Made by a program: the position numbers and the translations under genes
The notes under the pieces: model-generated
Seen by the model: the letters and a program-made list of their open reading frames with translations, nothing else
Told to the model about the DNA's origin: nothing
The model's database searches: none
In this document: piece by piece, positions 33,724-43,061 of the stretch
How the letters are laid out: each line of letters begins with the position of its first letter
Numbering within the stretch: position 1 is the first letter of the stretch
Assembly: GCA_913774665.1 (NCBI GenBank)
Contig: CAJYHN010000001.1
Span: forward strand, 124,001 to 188,000
DNA length: 64,000 bases
Direction of reading: 5' to 3'
From: an uncultured Microbacterium sp.
GTDB lineage: Bacteria; Actinomycetota; Actinomycetes; Actinomycetales; Microbacteriaceae

Positions 33724-34722
33724 TCAGCGCACGACCAGCCGCGGCTCCACCAGCACGTGCGCCGCCCCCGCCGTCGGGGCGCGAGGGGCGACGACCGTGC
33801 CGTTCTCCCCCATGAGCAGGTCGAGGGCTCCGGATGCCACCTTCTCGGGCAACTGCTCGACGCTCGAAAGGCCGAGCGCCTCGACCGCGGGGGTGTTGTC
33901 GAAGCCGATGACCGTGATGTCGGGGCGGCCGGCGAGGGTCACGGCGAGGTGCGCGCCGATGGCGAGGGAGTCGCTCGCGCAGACGATGCCCGTCACGCTC
34001 GGGTCGGCGGCGAGACCCGCGGCGACCACGTCGCGCGCGGCCGAGACGTTCTCTTCGACGACCCACCGCGGCCCCGAGGCCGCACTCTCGCGCCACCCGC
34101 GTTCGCGCTCGTCGCCGGTGCCCGAGCCGCCCGGCCAGCCGAGAAAAGCGATCCGCGAAGAACCCTGTCCGAGCAGGTGCGCGGTCGCGGCGCGCGTGCC
34201 GGCCGCTCCGTCGACGTCGACCCACAGGTGCGCGGGGGCCTCGACGTCGTCCTCGCCCCAGGGGCGCCCGAACGACACGAACGGCAGGGCGCGGTCGAGC
34301 AGCCACCCCGTGCGCGGGTCGCCGTGGAAGGTGCCGGTGATGACGACGGCATCCACCTCTCCCCCCTCGAGCAGGTCGCCGAGACGGGCGATCTCCTCCT
34401 CGGGCGTGCGCGCGGCGTACAGCAGCACGCGCATGTCGCGCTCGCCTGCGCGTTCGGTGAGGGCGTGCACGAATCGGTCGAGCACGACGCCGGAGATCCC
34501 GCCGGCGTACGGATCGAGATGGATGCCGATGGTCGAGCTGCGACGCGTGCGCAGGCGCCGCGCGGCGACGTGGGGGCGATAACCGAGCTGGGCGATCGCC
34601 GCCTCGACGCGCAGGCGGGTGGTCTCGCGGACGATGTCGGGGGTGTTCACGACGTTCGACACGGTCTGCCGCGAGACGCCGGCGACGCGTGCGACGTCGT
34701 CGACGGTGGGCGCCTTCGCCAT
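33724..34722 (-). CDS. LacI-family repressor of the sugar ABC operon
   Basis: The 332-residue protein starts MAKAPTVDDVARVAGVSRQT, a clear LacI helix-turn-helix, with hinge helix AARRLRTRR near 55-63. The rest is a periplasmic-binding-type sensor domain (VVITGTFHG; VCASDSLAIGAHLAV; VIGFDNTPAVEALGLSSVEQ). It is divergent from the transport operon. A near-perfect palindromic operator downstream of that promoter (34892-34905) is its probable target. Confidence 0.92.
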   Translation of the reverse strand: MAKAPTVDDVARVAGVSRQTVSNVVNTPDIVRETTRLRVEAAIAQLGYRPHVAARRLRTRRSSTIGIHLDPYAGGISGVVLDRFVHALTERAGERDMRVLLYAARTPEEEIARLGDLLEGGEVDAVVITGTFHGDPRTGWLLDRALPFVSFGRPWGEDDVEAPAHLWVDVDGAAGTRAATAHLLGQGSSRIAFLGWPGGSGTGDERERGWRESAASGPRWVVEENVSAARDVVAAGLAADPSVTGIVCASDSLAIGAHLAVTLAGRPDITVIGFDNTPAVEALGLSSVEQLPEKVASGALDLLMGENGTVVAPRAPTAGAAHVLVEPRLVVR

Positions 34723-34848
34723 CGTTCGTCCTCCCCCGGATCGCCGGTCGCCTCCGGTCGCCAGAGGTCAGAGCCTGCGCACCGCGCGCGTCGGCGGCGG
34801 GCGCAGGCCGGGCGGCCAGACCGTCAGCCTAGGCCGAGAGACAACCGC

Positions 34849-34905
34849 TTGACATCGCGCACCGCCGTTCCTTACCTTTGTCGGACCGTTATTTGAACGA
34901 TCAAA
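34849..34905 (+). promoter_or_regulatory. Promoter and LacI-type operator of the sugar operon
   Basis: TTGACA (34849-34854), a 17-base spacer and TTACCT (34872-34877) form a good promoter. TTTGAACGATCAAA (34892-34905) is a palindrome with one mismatch and a central CG, the LacI/GalR pattern, placed just after the expected start site, where a bound repressor would block transcription. The 240 bases between the LacI gene and the binding-protein gene hold nothing else visible. Confidence 0.8.
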
Positions 34906-34962
34906 CCAACGGCCCTCCGAGCACCCGGAGGGGTCGCATGCCTCATCGAAGGAGAGAGACAC

Positions 34963-36201
34963 ATGACACGGCACCCTGTCCGCCTCTGGCTCACCGCCGG
35001 AGCCCTACTCGCGACCGGAGCCCTCACGCTCACCGCGTGCGGCTCGGGCTTCAACGACACCCCCGGCGAGTCCCAGGCCTCGGGCTCGGGCAAGCTCAGC
35101 ATCCTCATCGGCTCCTCGGGCGATGCCGAGACCAAGGCCGTCACCGACGCGGTCGCCGCTTGGAGCCAGCAGTCGGGCGTGCAGGCCGAGGTCCAGGTCG
35201 CCAACGACCTGCCGCAGCAGCTCTCGCAGGGCTTCGCCGCCGGCTCCCCGCCGGACCTGTTCTACCTCGCCCCCGAGGCCCTCGCCGGCTACGCGGCGAA
35301 CGGCTCGATCGCCGCCTACGGCGACGACCTGGCGAACAAGAGCGACTTCTACCCCTCTCTCGTCGACAACTTCACCATCGACGGCAAGTTCTACTGTGCC
35401 CCCAAGGACTTCTCGACCCTGGCCCTCATCATCAACACCGACCTCTGGTCGGCGGCGGGACTGACGGACGCCGATGTTCCCAAGACCTGGGACCAGTTGG
35501 CATCCGTCGCCCAGAAGCTCACCACCGACGGCCGCGTCGGTCTCGCGTTCGGAGCCGAGTACCAGCGCGTCGGCGCGTTCATGGCCGAGGCCGGAGGCGG
35601 TCTGGTCACCGACGGCAAGGCCACCGCCGACAGCGCCGCCAACGTCGAGGCGCTCACCTACGTCAAGACCCACCTGAACGACGGCACCTTCGCTTTCGCC
35701 TCCGATGTGGGCGCGGGCTGGGGCGGCGAGGCCTTCGGCACCCAGAAGGCCGCGATGGTCATCGAGGGCAACTGGATCTCGGGCGCGATGTCGGCGGACT
35801 ACCCCACCGTGAAGTACACCGTCGCCGAGCTGCCCGCGGGCCCCGGCGGCAAGGGCACGCTGCAGTTCACCAACTGCTGGGGCATGGCCGCCGACAGCGG
35901 CAACCAGGAGCAGGCCCGCTCGCTCGTGGAGTACCTGACCGGCACCGATCAGCAGCTGGCCTTCTCGAAAGCGTTCGGCCCGATGCCCTCGATCCAGTCG
36001 GCCGCCGACGCGTGGTCGAGCGCCAACCCCGACAAGACAGCCTTCCTCGCCGGTGCCGATTACGCGCAGTTCCCGCCGAACATGGCCGGCGCCGCCGATG
36101 TCATCACCGACTTCAACGCGCAGCTGGAGTCGCTGAAGACCGGCGACCCCCAGGCGCTGCTGAAGACGGCGCAATCCAACCTCGAGGCCATCACCAAGTA
36201 G
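34963..36201 (+). CDS. Sugar ABC transporter substrate-binding lipoprotein
   Basis: The 412-residue protein has a lipoprotein signal with lipobox LTAC (Cys26), so it is anchored outside the membrane. The mature chain is a family-1 solute-binding protein (KLSILIGSSGDAETKAV; GSPPDLFYLAPEALAGYA; AAMVIEGNWISGAM; MADSGNQEQ-type regions). It delivers sugar, probably an oligosaccharide, to the two permeases that follow. A GGAGAGAG site precedes the ATG. No ATPase gene is in the operon, so a shared MsiK-type ATPase is likely. Confidence 0.93.
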   Translation: MTRHPVRLWLTAGALLATGALTLTACGSGFNDTPGESQASGSGKLSILIGSSGDAETKAVTDAVAAWSQQSGVQAEVQVANDLPQQLSQGFAAGSPPDLFYLAPEALAGYAANGSIAAYGDDLANKSDFYPSLVDNFTIDGKFYCAPKDFSTLALIINTDLWSAAGLTDADVPKTWDQLASVAQKLTTDGRVGLAFGAEYQRVGAFMAEAGGGLVTDGKATADSAANVEALTYVKTHLNDGTFAFASDVGAGWGGEAFGTQKAAMVIEGNWISGAMSADYPTVKYTVAELPAGPGGKGTLQFTNCWGMAADSGNQEQARSLVEYLTGTDQQLAFSKAFGPMPSIQSAADAWSSANPDKTAFLAGADYAQFPPNMAGAADVITDFNAQLESLKTGDPQALLKTAQSNLEAITK

Positions 36202-36203
36202 CC

Positions 36204-37313
36204 ATGAGTGCTCTCACCTCAGCGCCCCGTCGCGCCGGATCCTCCTCCCCGGGGATCCGGCGCGGCGAGGCCGCCGCCGGCTGGCTGTTCACCGCCCCCG
36301 TGCTGATCATCCTGGGCGTGTTCCTGCTCGTCCCCGTGCTCATGGCGCTGTGGGTGAGCTTCTCCGACTGGACCGGGCGCGGCAGCCCCTTCTCCCCCAG
36401 CGTCGGCTTCGTCGGTCTCGACAACTACGCCGCCGTCACCACCGGAGGCGGCCTCGCCGAGCGCGACTTCGGCACGGCGCTGCGCAACAACACCTGGTAC
36501 GTCCTGCTGGTCGTCCCTCTTCAGACGGCCCTCTCGCTCTTCCTCGCGGTGCTCGTCAACCGCGCGGTCCTGCGCGGACGCGGCCTGTTCCGCACGGCCT
36601 TCTACTTCCCGTCGGTCACGAGCTCGGTGGCCATCACCGTGCTGTGGCTCTTCCTCTTCTCGGCATCCGGTGCCGTCAACGAGGTGCTCTCGTGGCTCGG
36701 CATCAACGGCCCCAACTGGTTCAGCGACCCCTCGGGCGTCGTGCACAACCTGCTCGCCGCGGTGGGCGTCACCAGCGGCCCCGCCTTTCTCACCGGCAAC
36801 ACCCTGCTCGGGGTCTCGTGGTGGGACTGGCTCGCCGGCCCCTCGGTCGCGATGTCGGCATTCATCCTCATGGCCGTGTTCACCACCTCGGGCACGTTCA
36901 TGCTGCTGTTCATCGCGGGCCTGCAGAACATCGGCGCCGATGTGCAGGAGGCCGCGATGATGGACGGCGCGAACGGCTGGCAGCGCTTCTGGCGCGTGAC
37001 CCTGCCGCAGCTCAAGCCCGTGCTGTTCACGGTGCTGACCCTGGGCCTCATCGGCACGTGGCAGGTGTTCGACCAGATCTACACCGGCACGCAGGGCGGC
37101 CCCGGAAAGACGACGCTGACCCCCGCCTACCTCAGCTACTCCTCGGCGTTCCTGTCGCAGCAGTGGGGCCAGGGGGCGGCGATCGCCTTCGTGCTGTTCG
37201 TCATCATCGTCGCTCTCACGATCCTGCAGCGCTTCGTGCTGCGCGACCGTCCGGTTTCGCGCCGACGCCTGCGCCAGTACGAGGTGTCCGCACCGAAGGG
37301 AGCGAAGCGATGA
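36204..37313 (+). CDS. Sugar ABC transporter permease, MalF type
   Basis: The 369-residue protein has a Pro/Ser N-terminus, a first span FTAPVLIILGVFLLVPVLMA and about five more spans. The EAA loop, which docks the ATPase, reads EAAMMDGANGWQRFW near residue 250. A periplasmic loop of about 70 residues (VNEVLSWLGINGPNWFSD...) lies between spans. It follows the binding-protein gene by 2 bases and overlaps the MalG-type gene by ATGA. Confidence 0.93.
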   Translation: MSALTSAPRRAGSSSPGIRRGEAAAGWLFTAPVLIILGVFLLVPVLMALWVSFSDWTGRGSPFSPSVGFVGLDNYAAVTTGGGLAERDFGTALRNNTWYVLLVVPLQTALSLFLAVLVNRAVLRGRGLFRTAFYFPSVTSSVAITVLWLFLFSASGAVNEVLSWLGINGPNWFSDPSGVVHNLLAAVGVTSGPAFLTGNTLLGVSWWDWLAGPSVAMSAFILMAVFTTSGTFMLLFIAGLQNIGADVQEAAMMDGANGWQRFWRVTLPQLKPVLFTVLTLGLIGTWQVFDQIYTGTQGGPGKTTLTPAYLSYSSAFLSQQWGQGAAIAFVLFVIIVALTILQRFVLRDRPVSRRRLRQYEVSAPKGAKR

Positions 37314-38224
37314 CCGCCACGGCCTCTCCCCAGACCGCCGTCCTCGCCGAGCAGCGCGTCGACGGACCCGTGAAGCCCGAGAAGCACCGCATGTCGCCCA
37401 CGGCCCTGCGCTGGCAGATCGGTCTCTACGTCCTGCTGATCGTGCTCGCGGTCATCTACATCTATCCGTTCCTCGTGCAGGTGGCGACATCGTTCAAGAC
37501 GGATGCCGCAGCTGCGGCCGACCCGATCTCCCTCGCGCCCCAGCCGTTCACGTGGGCGGCCTACGAGCGGCTGTTCCTCAACTCCGACTTCCCCGTGTGG
37601 TTCGGCAACTCGGTCGTGGTGACCGTGTTCGTCACCGCGGGGCGCGTGTTCTTCAACTCGCTCGCCGGATACGCTCTCGCCCGCCTGCAATTCCGGGGCC
37701 GCGGCGTCGTGTTCGCCGCCCTCATCGCGGTGATGGCGGTACCGACCGTCGTGCTGCTGATCCCGAAGTTCCTCGTCATCAACCAGCTGGGCATCTACGA
37801 CTCGTACGCGGGCATGATCCTGCCGCTGCTGGTCGATGCCGCGGGCGTGTTCATCATGAAGAACTTCTTCGAGTCGATCCCACCCTCGGTCGAAGAGCAG
37901 GCGCGCATCGACGGAGCCGGCACGTTCCGCATCTTCTGGTCGGTCGTGCTGCCGATGGCCCGACCCGCGCTCATCACGATCGTGATCCTGTCGTTCCAGG
38001 GATCGTGGAACGAGCTGAGCCACTTCGTCATCTCGACCCAATCGCCCGAGCTCACCACCCTGACCAAGGGCGTGGCGTCCCTGGCCAGCGGTCAGCTCAG
38101 CCAGGGCAGCCAATTCCCCCTCAAACTCGCGGCCGCGGCCATCATGACGATCCCGGTCGCCGTGGTGTTCTTCATCTTCCAGCGCCGCATCATGAACGCC
38201 AGCGAAGGAGCCGTCAAAGAATGA
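37310..38224 (+). CDS. Sugar ABC transporter permease, MalG type
   Basis: The 304-residue protein has six spans starting with IGLYVLLIVLAVIYIYPFLV. The EAA-type loop reads EQARIDGAGTFRIFW near residue 205, followed by VVLPMARPALITIVIL. It pairs with the MalF-type subunit. It overlaps both neighbouring genes by ATGA. Confidence 0.93.
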   Translation: MTATASPQTAVLAEQRVDGPVKPEKHRMSPTALRWQIGLYVLLIVLAVIYIYPFLVQVATSFKTDAAAAADPISLAPQPFTWAAYERLFLNSDFPVWFGNSVVVTVFVTAGRVFFNSLAGYALARLQFRGRGVVFAALIAVMAVPTVVLLIPKFLVINQLGIYDSYAGMILPLLVDAAGVFIMKNFFESIPPSVEEQARIDGAGTFRIFWSVVLPMARPALITIVILSFQGSWNELSHFVISTQSPELTTLTKGVASLASGQLSQGSQFPLKLAAAAIMTIPVAVVFFIFQRRIMNASEGAVKE

Positions 38225-40173
38225 CCACCGCCCCCACCACCTCCCCTCCCGGGACGACGGTCGACTCCCCTCCCCTGCAACCGCTGCTCAGCGATGCGCT
38301 CATCGTGCTGCGCGCCCCCACCCAGGTGTGGTCCGACGGCACGGGAGACATGGGCGCGGGCGCGGTGCACGGCGTCTACCACGGCGACGTGCGACACGTG
38401 CGGGCGCTGACCGCGAGCTGCGACGGCTCGCCGATCGAGTGGATCTCGACCGCCCCCGACGGCGCCTCGCGCGTGGTCTTCGCAGGACTCCTCCGCGGCC
38501 TCGACGACACCACCCCCGACCCGAAGGTGCGACTGCTGCGCGACCGCCGCGTCGACGACGGCGTGGTCAGCGAGTCGTGGACCGTGCACTCGCGCGTCGA
38601 TCACGCCATCCGCACCACTGTGCGGCTGAGGCTCGCTCCCGAGTTCGCCCAGCTGCACGAGGTGAAGTCGGGTCACGCGTCCGATCGTGACAGGCAGACC
38701 GTGATCGAGGGAGAGAAGATCCGGGTGGATGCCGGTGCCCAGGGCCTCGAACTCGTCGCTCCGGGCGCTCGCGTGACGTCGACCGATCACGAGCTGGAGG
38801 CCGAGTGGGACGTCGAGATCGCCCCCTTCGGATCCGCCGAGATCGGCTGGACGCTGACGCTGCGCGACGACACCCTCGTCGTGGGCTCGGCGACCGCTCC
38901 CGCGCGCTGGGATGCCGCGGCCGTCGCCGCCGGCGCCCCCGACCCGCGCCTGTCGCGGTGGCTGCGCACGGCCCTCGACGACCTCGACGCCCTGCGGCTC
39001 GTGCTCCCCGATCACCCCGATGACGAATTCTTCGCCGCGGGGGCGCCCTGGTTCTTCACGCTCTTCGGCCGTGACTCGATCTGGGCCGCGCGACTCGCAC
39101 TCCCGCTCGACCCTGAGATCGCGGCATCCACTCTGCGTGTTCTCGCCCGCCTGCAGGGCGCCGACGACGACGCGCAGACCGCGCAGGAGCCCGGCAAGAT
39201 CCTGCACGAGTTGCGTGCCTCGGCGCTCGAGATCCCCGGCGAGGGAATCGTGCTGCCGCCGAAGTACTACGGCAGCGTCGACTCGACCCCGCTGTGGATC
39301 TGCCTCCTCGCCGACGCCTGGCGGGCCGGTATGCCCGAGGCCGAGGTGCGCGAGCTGCTCCCCACGCTCCGCGGCGCCCTCGGCTGGATCCGCGACAGCG
39401 GCGACAGCGACGGCGACGGCTTCCTCGACTACATCGACCGCCTGGGCACCGGCCTGTCGAACCAGGGATGGAAGGACTCGGGCGACTCCATTCAGTGGCG
39501 CGACGGCAGCCTCGCCGAGGGACCGATCGCCCTGTGCGAAGTGCAGGCGTACGCGTACGAGGCCGCCCTGACCGGAGCCGACCTCCTCGAGGAATTCGGT
39601 GAGGCGACGGATGCCGCTGACATCGCGTTCTGGCGCGCCTGGGCCGCCGACCTCAAGGAGCGTTTCGCCGCGACCTACTGGGTCGAGACGCCCGAGGGTC
39701 GCTATCCCGCCGTCGCGCTCGACCGCGACAAGCGCCCCGTCGACACGCTGACCAGCAACATCGGGCACCTGCTCGGCACCGGCATCCTCTCCCCCGACGA
39801 GGAGACGCACGTCACCCGGCTGTTGCTCGGCGAGAGCATGTCGAGTGGGTACGGCATCCGGACCATGTCGACCGGCGCCGCCGGATACTGGCCGCTGTCG
39901 TACCACGGGGGCAGCGTCTGGGTGCACGACACCGCGATCGCCGCCCACGGCATGCTGCGCGCAGGCCTGCCCGACGAGGCGCGGTCGGTCGTCGATGGTC
40001 TGTTGGATGCCGCCGAGGGCTTCCACTACCGCGTGCCCGAGCTGCACTCCGGCGACCCGCGCACCCACTCGTCGGTGCCGACGCCCTACCCCGCCGCCTG
40101 CCGTCCGCAGGCCTGGTCGGCCGCCGCGGCGGTGGTCTGCCTCACCGCCCTCACACCCGCCCCCGGGGTGTGA
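38221..40173 (+). CDS. Amylo-alpha-1,6-glucosidase / glycogen-debranching family protein
   Basis: The 650-residue protein has an N-terminal beta domain of the GDE_N_bis type (LSDALIVLRAPTQVWSDGTG; GVYHGDVRHVRAL) and an (alpha/alpha)6-barrel with APWFFTLFGRDSIWAARLAL, SNQGWKDSGDSIQWRDG and GYWPLSYHGGSVWVHDTAIA. Acidic residues in GRDS, KDSGDS and HDTA are likely catalytic or binding. It has no signal peptide, so it should act in the cytoplasm on an imported glucan or glucoside. Coupled to the permease by ATGA. Confidence 0.85.
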   Translation: MTTAPTTSPPGTTVDSPPLQPLLSDALIVLRAPTQVWSDGTGDMGAGAVHGVYHGDVRHVRALTASCDGSPIEWISTAPDGASRVVFAGLLRGLDDTTPDPKVRLLRDRRVDDGVVSESWTVHSRVDHAIRTTVRLRLAPEFAQLHEVKSGHASDRDRQTVIEGEKIRVDAGAQGLELVAPGARVTSTDHELEAEWDVEIAPFGSAEIGWTLTLRDDTLVVGSATAPARWDAAAVAAGAPDPRLSRWLRTALDDLDALRLVLPDHPDDEFFAAGAPWFFTLFGRDSIWAARLALPLDPEIAASTLRVLARLQGADDDAQTAQEPGKILHELRASALEIPGEGIVLPPKYYGSVDSTPLWICLLADAWRAGMPEAEVRELLPTLRGALGWIRDSGDSDGDGFLDYIDRLGTGLSNQGWKDSGDSIQWRDGSLAEGPIALCEVQAYAYEAALTGADLLEEFGEATDAADIAFWRAWAADLKERFAATYWVETPEGRYPAVALDRDKRPVDTLTSNIGHLLGTGILSPDEETHVTRLLLGESMSSGYGIRTMSTGAAGYWPLSYHGGSVWVHDTAIAAHGMLRAGLPDEARSVVDGLLDAAEGFHYRVPELHSGDPRTHSSVPTPYPAACRPQAWSAAAAVVCLTALTPAPGV

Positions 40174-40199
40174 GCCCGCCGGGCGGCGCCGACCCGAAC

Positions 40200-41040
40200 G
40201 GCCGCCGCCCGGCCCCTTTTTTGTTCTGGGGCGCCAGGCGTGGCCCCGGGGCGTGGCCGCCCGGCCCCTCCTCCCGTCCGGGGCGCCAGCAATGGCCCCG
40301 GGGTGTCACCGCCCGGCCCCTCCTCCCGTCCGGGGCGCCAGCAGTGGCCCCGGGGCGTGACCCCCCCCCGTTCTTTCACGCTTCCGGGGCCTGACAGGTG
40401 GCCCCGGGGCATGAAAAATGGCCCCGGGGCCACGCCACTCGCCCCACAACGCACCACCCGCCGCCAGCGGCCGCCCACGACGCGCCACGCGCCCGCGGGG
40501 CTACCAGAATGGCCGGGGCGTCACCGCCCAGTCCAATCACCCGTCCGGGGCATCAGACAGGGCCCCGGGGCGTCACCGCCCGCTCTTCCGCGCTTCTGGG
40601 GCCTCACAGGTGGCCCCGAGGCGTGAAAAGTGGCCCCGGGGCCACGCCACCCACCCCGCCCAATCACCCGTCCGGGGCACCAGACAAGGCCCCGGGGCGT
40701 CACCGCCCGCTCTTCCACGCTTCTGGGGCCTCACAGGTGGCCCCGGGGTGTGAAAAGTGGCCCCGGGGCCAAGCCACCTACCCCACAGCGCACCACCCGT
40801 TGCCAGTGGCCGCTCACGACGCGCCAGGCGCCCGCGGGGCCACCAAAATGGCCGGGGCTCCACCACCCCGCCCAGTCACCCGTCCGGGGCACCAGCCATG
40901 GCCCCGGGGCGCCACCGTCCGTTCTTCCACTCTTTTGGGGCCGAGCAGGTGGCCCCGGGGCGTGAAAAGTGGCCCCGGGTCCTCGCCACCCGCCCCACAC
41001 CGCACCACCGCGCCTCAGCACCTCGTACCGGACGCCGCGC
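40200..41040. repeat. Degenerate GC-rich repeat block with CCCCGGGG cores
   Basis: The 1.05-kb gap between the glucosidase and the YbaK-type gene is filled by a degenerate repeat. Copies begin at CCCGTCCGGGG near 40325, 40539, 40666 and 40878. Spacings are 214, 127 and 212 bases; the short copy lacks an internal segment of about 85 bases. Each carries GGCCCCGGGG palindromes, roughly 14 in all, and a GTGAAAAGTGGCCCC segment. A shorter 53-base unit repeats just before (about 40266-40320). Open frames across it are Pro/Arg-rich shadows. The rest of the gap, 41041-41225, shows no gene. Confidence 0.8.
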
Positions 41041-41225
41041 CAGCCGCCCCGGAGCATCAGACGCCTCGCCGGTTCGGGGCGGATTCCCCCGCTTGGGGCG
41101 GCAAACCTGCGCCCCAAACGACAACATGCGCCGGCGGGGGCCGGGCCGATCACGGCGACCGCGTCCACGACCTCGGTGATGCCCCAAACCGGCGGGTCAG
41201 GCCAGCGCGCACACCCACCATCCGC

Positions 41226-41702
41226 TCAAGCGACGCGCGTCACCGTGCCGCCGGTCAGCCGCACCAGTTCGTCGAACGTCAGCGGGAACACCGTGTGCGG
41301 CGTCCCGCCCGCGGCCCAGATCTCGGGGAACGCCGCGAGATCCTCGTCGACCACCGTGGTCAGGGGCGCGGGGTGTCCGGTCGGGGCCACTCCGCCGATG
41401 GGCTGGCCGGTCGCGGCGAGCACCTGCTCGGGGGTCGCCCGACGGATGCCGCTGCGCCCGAGCCGCTCGGCGAGAGCTGCCGTGTCCACCCGGTGCGCAC
41501 CGCTGGTCATGACGAGCAGCGGTTCGTCGTCGCTCCAGAACACGAGGCTGTTGGCGATCGCGCCGACCTCGACCCCGAGGGCGGCGGCGGCGAGCGCTGC
41601 CGTCGACGCGGCATCCGGCAGCACGACGATGCGCCCGGCGATGCCCGCCTCCTCGAGGGCGGCGGCGACCAGGCGACTGCGGGCGGGGAGGGCGTCGGTC
41701 AT
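41226..41702 (-). CDS. YbaK/EbsC-type aminoacyl-tRNA deacylase
   Basis: The 158-residue protein has IANSLVFWSDDEPLLVMTSG (with the conserved Lys/Ser region), HRVDTAALAERLG, ATGQPIGGVAPTGHPAP and a C-terminal VFPLTFDELVRLTGG, all typical of YbaK-fold deacylases that hydrolyse mischarged Cys- or Ala-tRNA(Pro). TATGCT lies 7 bases before this ATG, favouring 41702 over upstream in-frame starts and suggesting a leaderless mRNA. Confidence 0.88.
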   Translation of the reverse strand: MTDALPARSRLVAAALEEAGIAGRIVVLPDAASTAALAAAALGVEVGAIANSLVFWSDDEPLLVMTSGAHRVDTAALAERLGRSGIRRATPEQVLAATGQPIGGVAPTGHPAPLTTVVDEDLAAFPEIWAAGGTPHTVFPLTFDELVRLTGGTVTRVA

Positions 41703-41925
41703 GCCCGACAGCATAGAGCCAGCCCTGCCGCGGGCCGGGCGCGAACGCACACGTCCAGCGCGAGACCGCCCGTCCGAGACGGCCCATGCTGGCGCGGATC
41801 GTGTGACGTCTCCCGCGGGGCCGCTCGCATGACGCCCGTGGACGCGTCAGAATAGATCCCGGATGCCGCAACGCCGCGGTGACCGCACAGTGCCTCCCAC
41901 AAGGCGGCCGACGACAAGGAACGCG

Positions 41926-42999
41926 ATGACAACCGCTCTGCCCCTGCCCGATTTCACCCACGAACGCGTGGAGGTGATCACGGGACGACGCAGCGGTCTG
42001 TTCGTCGCCGTGGCCCTTCACTCCTCCGTCCTCGGCCCCGCTCTCGGCGGCGCACGCCTGTGGACCTACCCGTCCTGGACCGACGCGCTCGGCGACGCGC
42101 TCCGCCTCTCGGCCGCGATGACGCTCAAGAACGCCGCCGCCGGCCTCGACGCGGGTGGGGGCAAGTCGGTCATCGGACTGCCCGAGGGCACCGTGCTCGA
42201 CGCCGACCGTCGCCGCGCCGCGTTCCTCGACCTCGGTGACGCTGTCGAGAGCCTGGGCGGGCTGTACCGCACCGCCGAAGACGTGGGTTCGACCACCGAG
42301 GACATGCTCGTCGTCAGCGAGCGCACCGCGCACGTGGTCGGACTCCCCGACACGGTCGGCGGCTCGGGTGAGCCGGCCGGTCCCACGAGCCTCGGCGTGT
42401 ACGCCTCGCTCGTCGCGACCCTGGAGCGTGCCGTCGGAACCGGCGACGTCGCCGGGCGCCGAGTCACCATCGCCGGGCTCGGCCAGGTGGGCAGCCGCCT
42501 CGCTGAGCGTCTCGCCTCCGAGGGCGCCGTTCTCACCGTCACCGACGTCAATCCCGCCAAGCGTGCTCTCGCGACCGAACTGGGCGCGGCGTGGGTCGAG
42601 CCGAGCGAAGCGCACCTGATTCCCGCCGACGTCTTCGTTCCCGCGGGCATCGGCGGGGTGCTGACCGACGACGTGATCGACGCCCTCGACGCCCTCTCCG
42701 TGTGCGGTCCCGCGAACAATCCTCTGGCCGACCGCTCGGGCGCCGACCGTCTCGCCGCCCGGGGCATTCTGTACGCTCCCGATTTCGTCGTGAACGCGGG
42801 TGGGGTCATCTACCTCGACCTGGTGGCGAAGGAGCGCGGCAGCCTCGACGACATCATGGGGCGCGTCGCCGACATCGGCGATACCGTCCGCCGCGTCTTC
42901 GATGAGGCGGCGAGCCGGGGCGTGACCCCCCTCGCGGCGGCGGAGGGACTCGCTGCGGAGCGACTCGCCGCGGGCGCAGGACGCACGGCGCTCGTCTGA
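41926..42999 (+). CDS. Leucine/valine-type amino-acid dehydrogenase
   Basis: The 357-residue NAD-dependent enzyme belongs to the Glu/Leu/Phe/Val dehydrogenases: LGGARLWTYPS, MTLKNAAAGLDAGGGKSVIG with substrate Lys68 and catalytic Lys80, TAEDVGSTTEDM, Rossmann GLGQVGSRLAERLASEG and CGPANNPLAD. It should oxidatively deaminate a branched-chain or similar amino acid. Size fits leucine/valine dehydrogenase better than GluDH (about 420-450). AAGGAA serves as ribosome site. A strong terminator follows. Confidence 0.9.
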   Translation: MTTALPLPDFTHERVEVITGRRSGLFVAVALHSSVLGPALGGARLWTYPSWTDALGDALRLSAAMTLKNAAAGLDAGGGKSVIGLPEGTVLDADRRRAAFLDLGDAVESLGGLYRTAEDVGSTTEDMLVVSERTAHVVGLPDTVGGSGEPAGPTSLGVYASLVATLERAVGTGDVAGRRVTIAGLGQVGSRLAERLASEGAVLTVTDVNPAKRALATELGAAWVEPSEAHLIPADVFVPAGIGGVLTDDVIDALDALSVCGPANNPLADRSGADRLAARGILYAPDFVVNAGGVIYLDLVAKERGSLDDIMGRVADIGDTVRRVFDEAASRGVTPLAAAEGLAAERLAAGAGRTALV

Positions 43000-43010
43000 T
43001 CCTGAGAAAA

Positions 43011-43050
43011 GAAGAACCGGATGCCACCTCGACGGGGCATCCGGTTCTTC
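43011..43050. terminator. Bidirectional terminator
   Basis: GAAGAACCGGATGCC and GGCATCCGGTTCTTC form a perfect 15-base-pair stem between the convergent dehydrogenase and lsr2 genes. The stem ends in AAGAA on one side and TTCTT on the other, so it has a partial U-tract in both directions. It contains the GGATGCC motif in both arms. Confidence 0.85.
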
Positions 43051-43061
43051 GCGTTCGGGGG

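Noticed and set aside
40200..41040. CRISPR array
   Set aside because: Units are over 120 bases, diverged, and without constant repeats and unique spacers; no cas genes nearby.
40398..41855. Open frames across the repeat block
   Set aside because: They are Pro/Arg/Gly-rich in all frames, follow the repeat unit, and have no ribosome site or family match.
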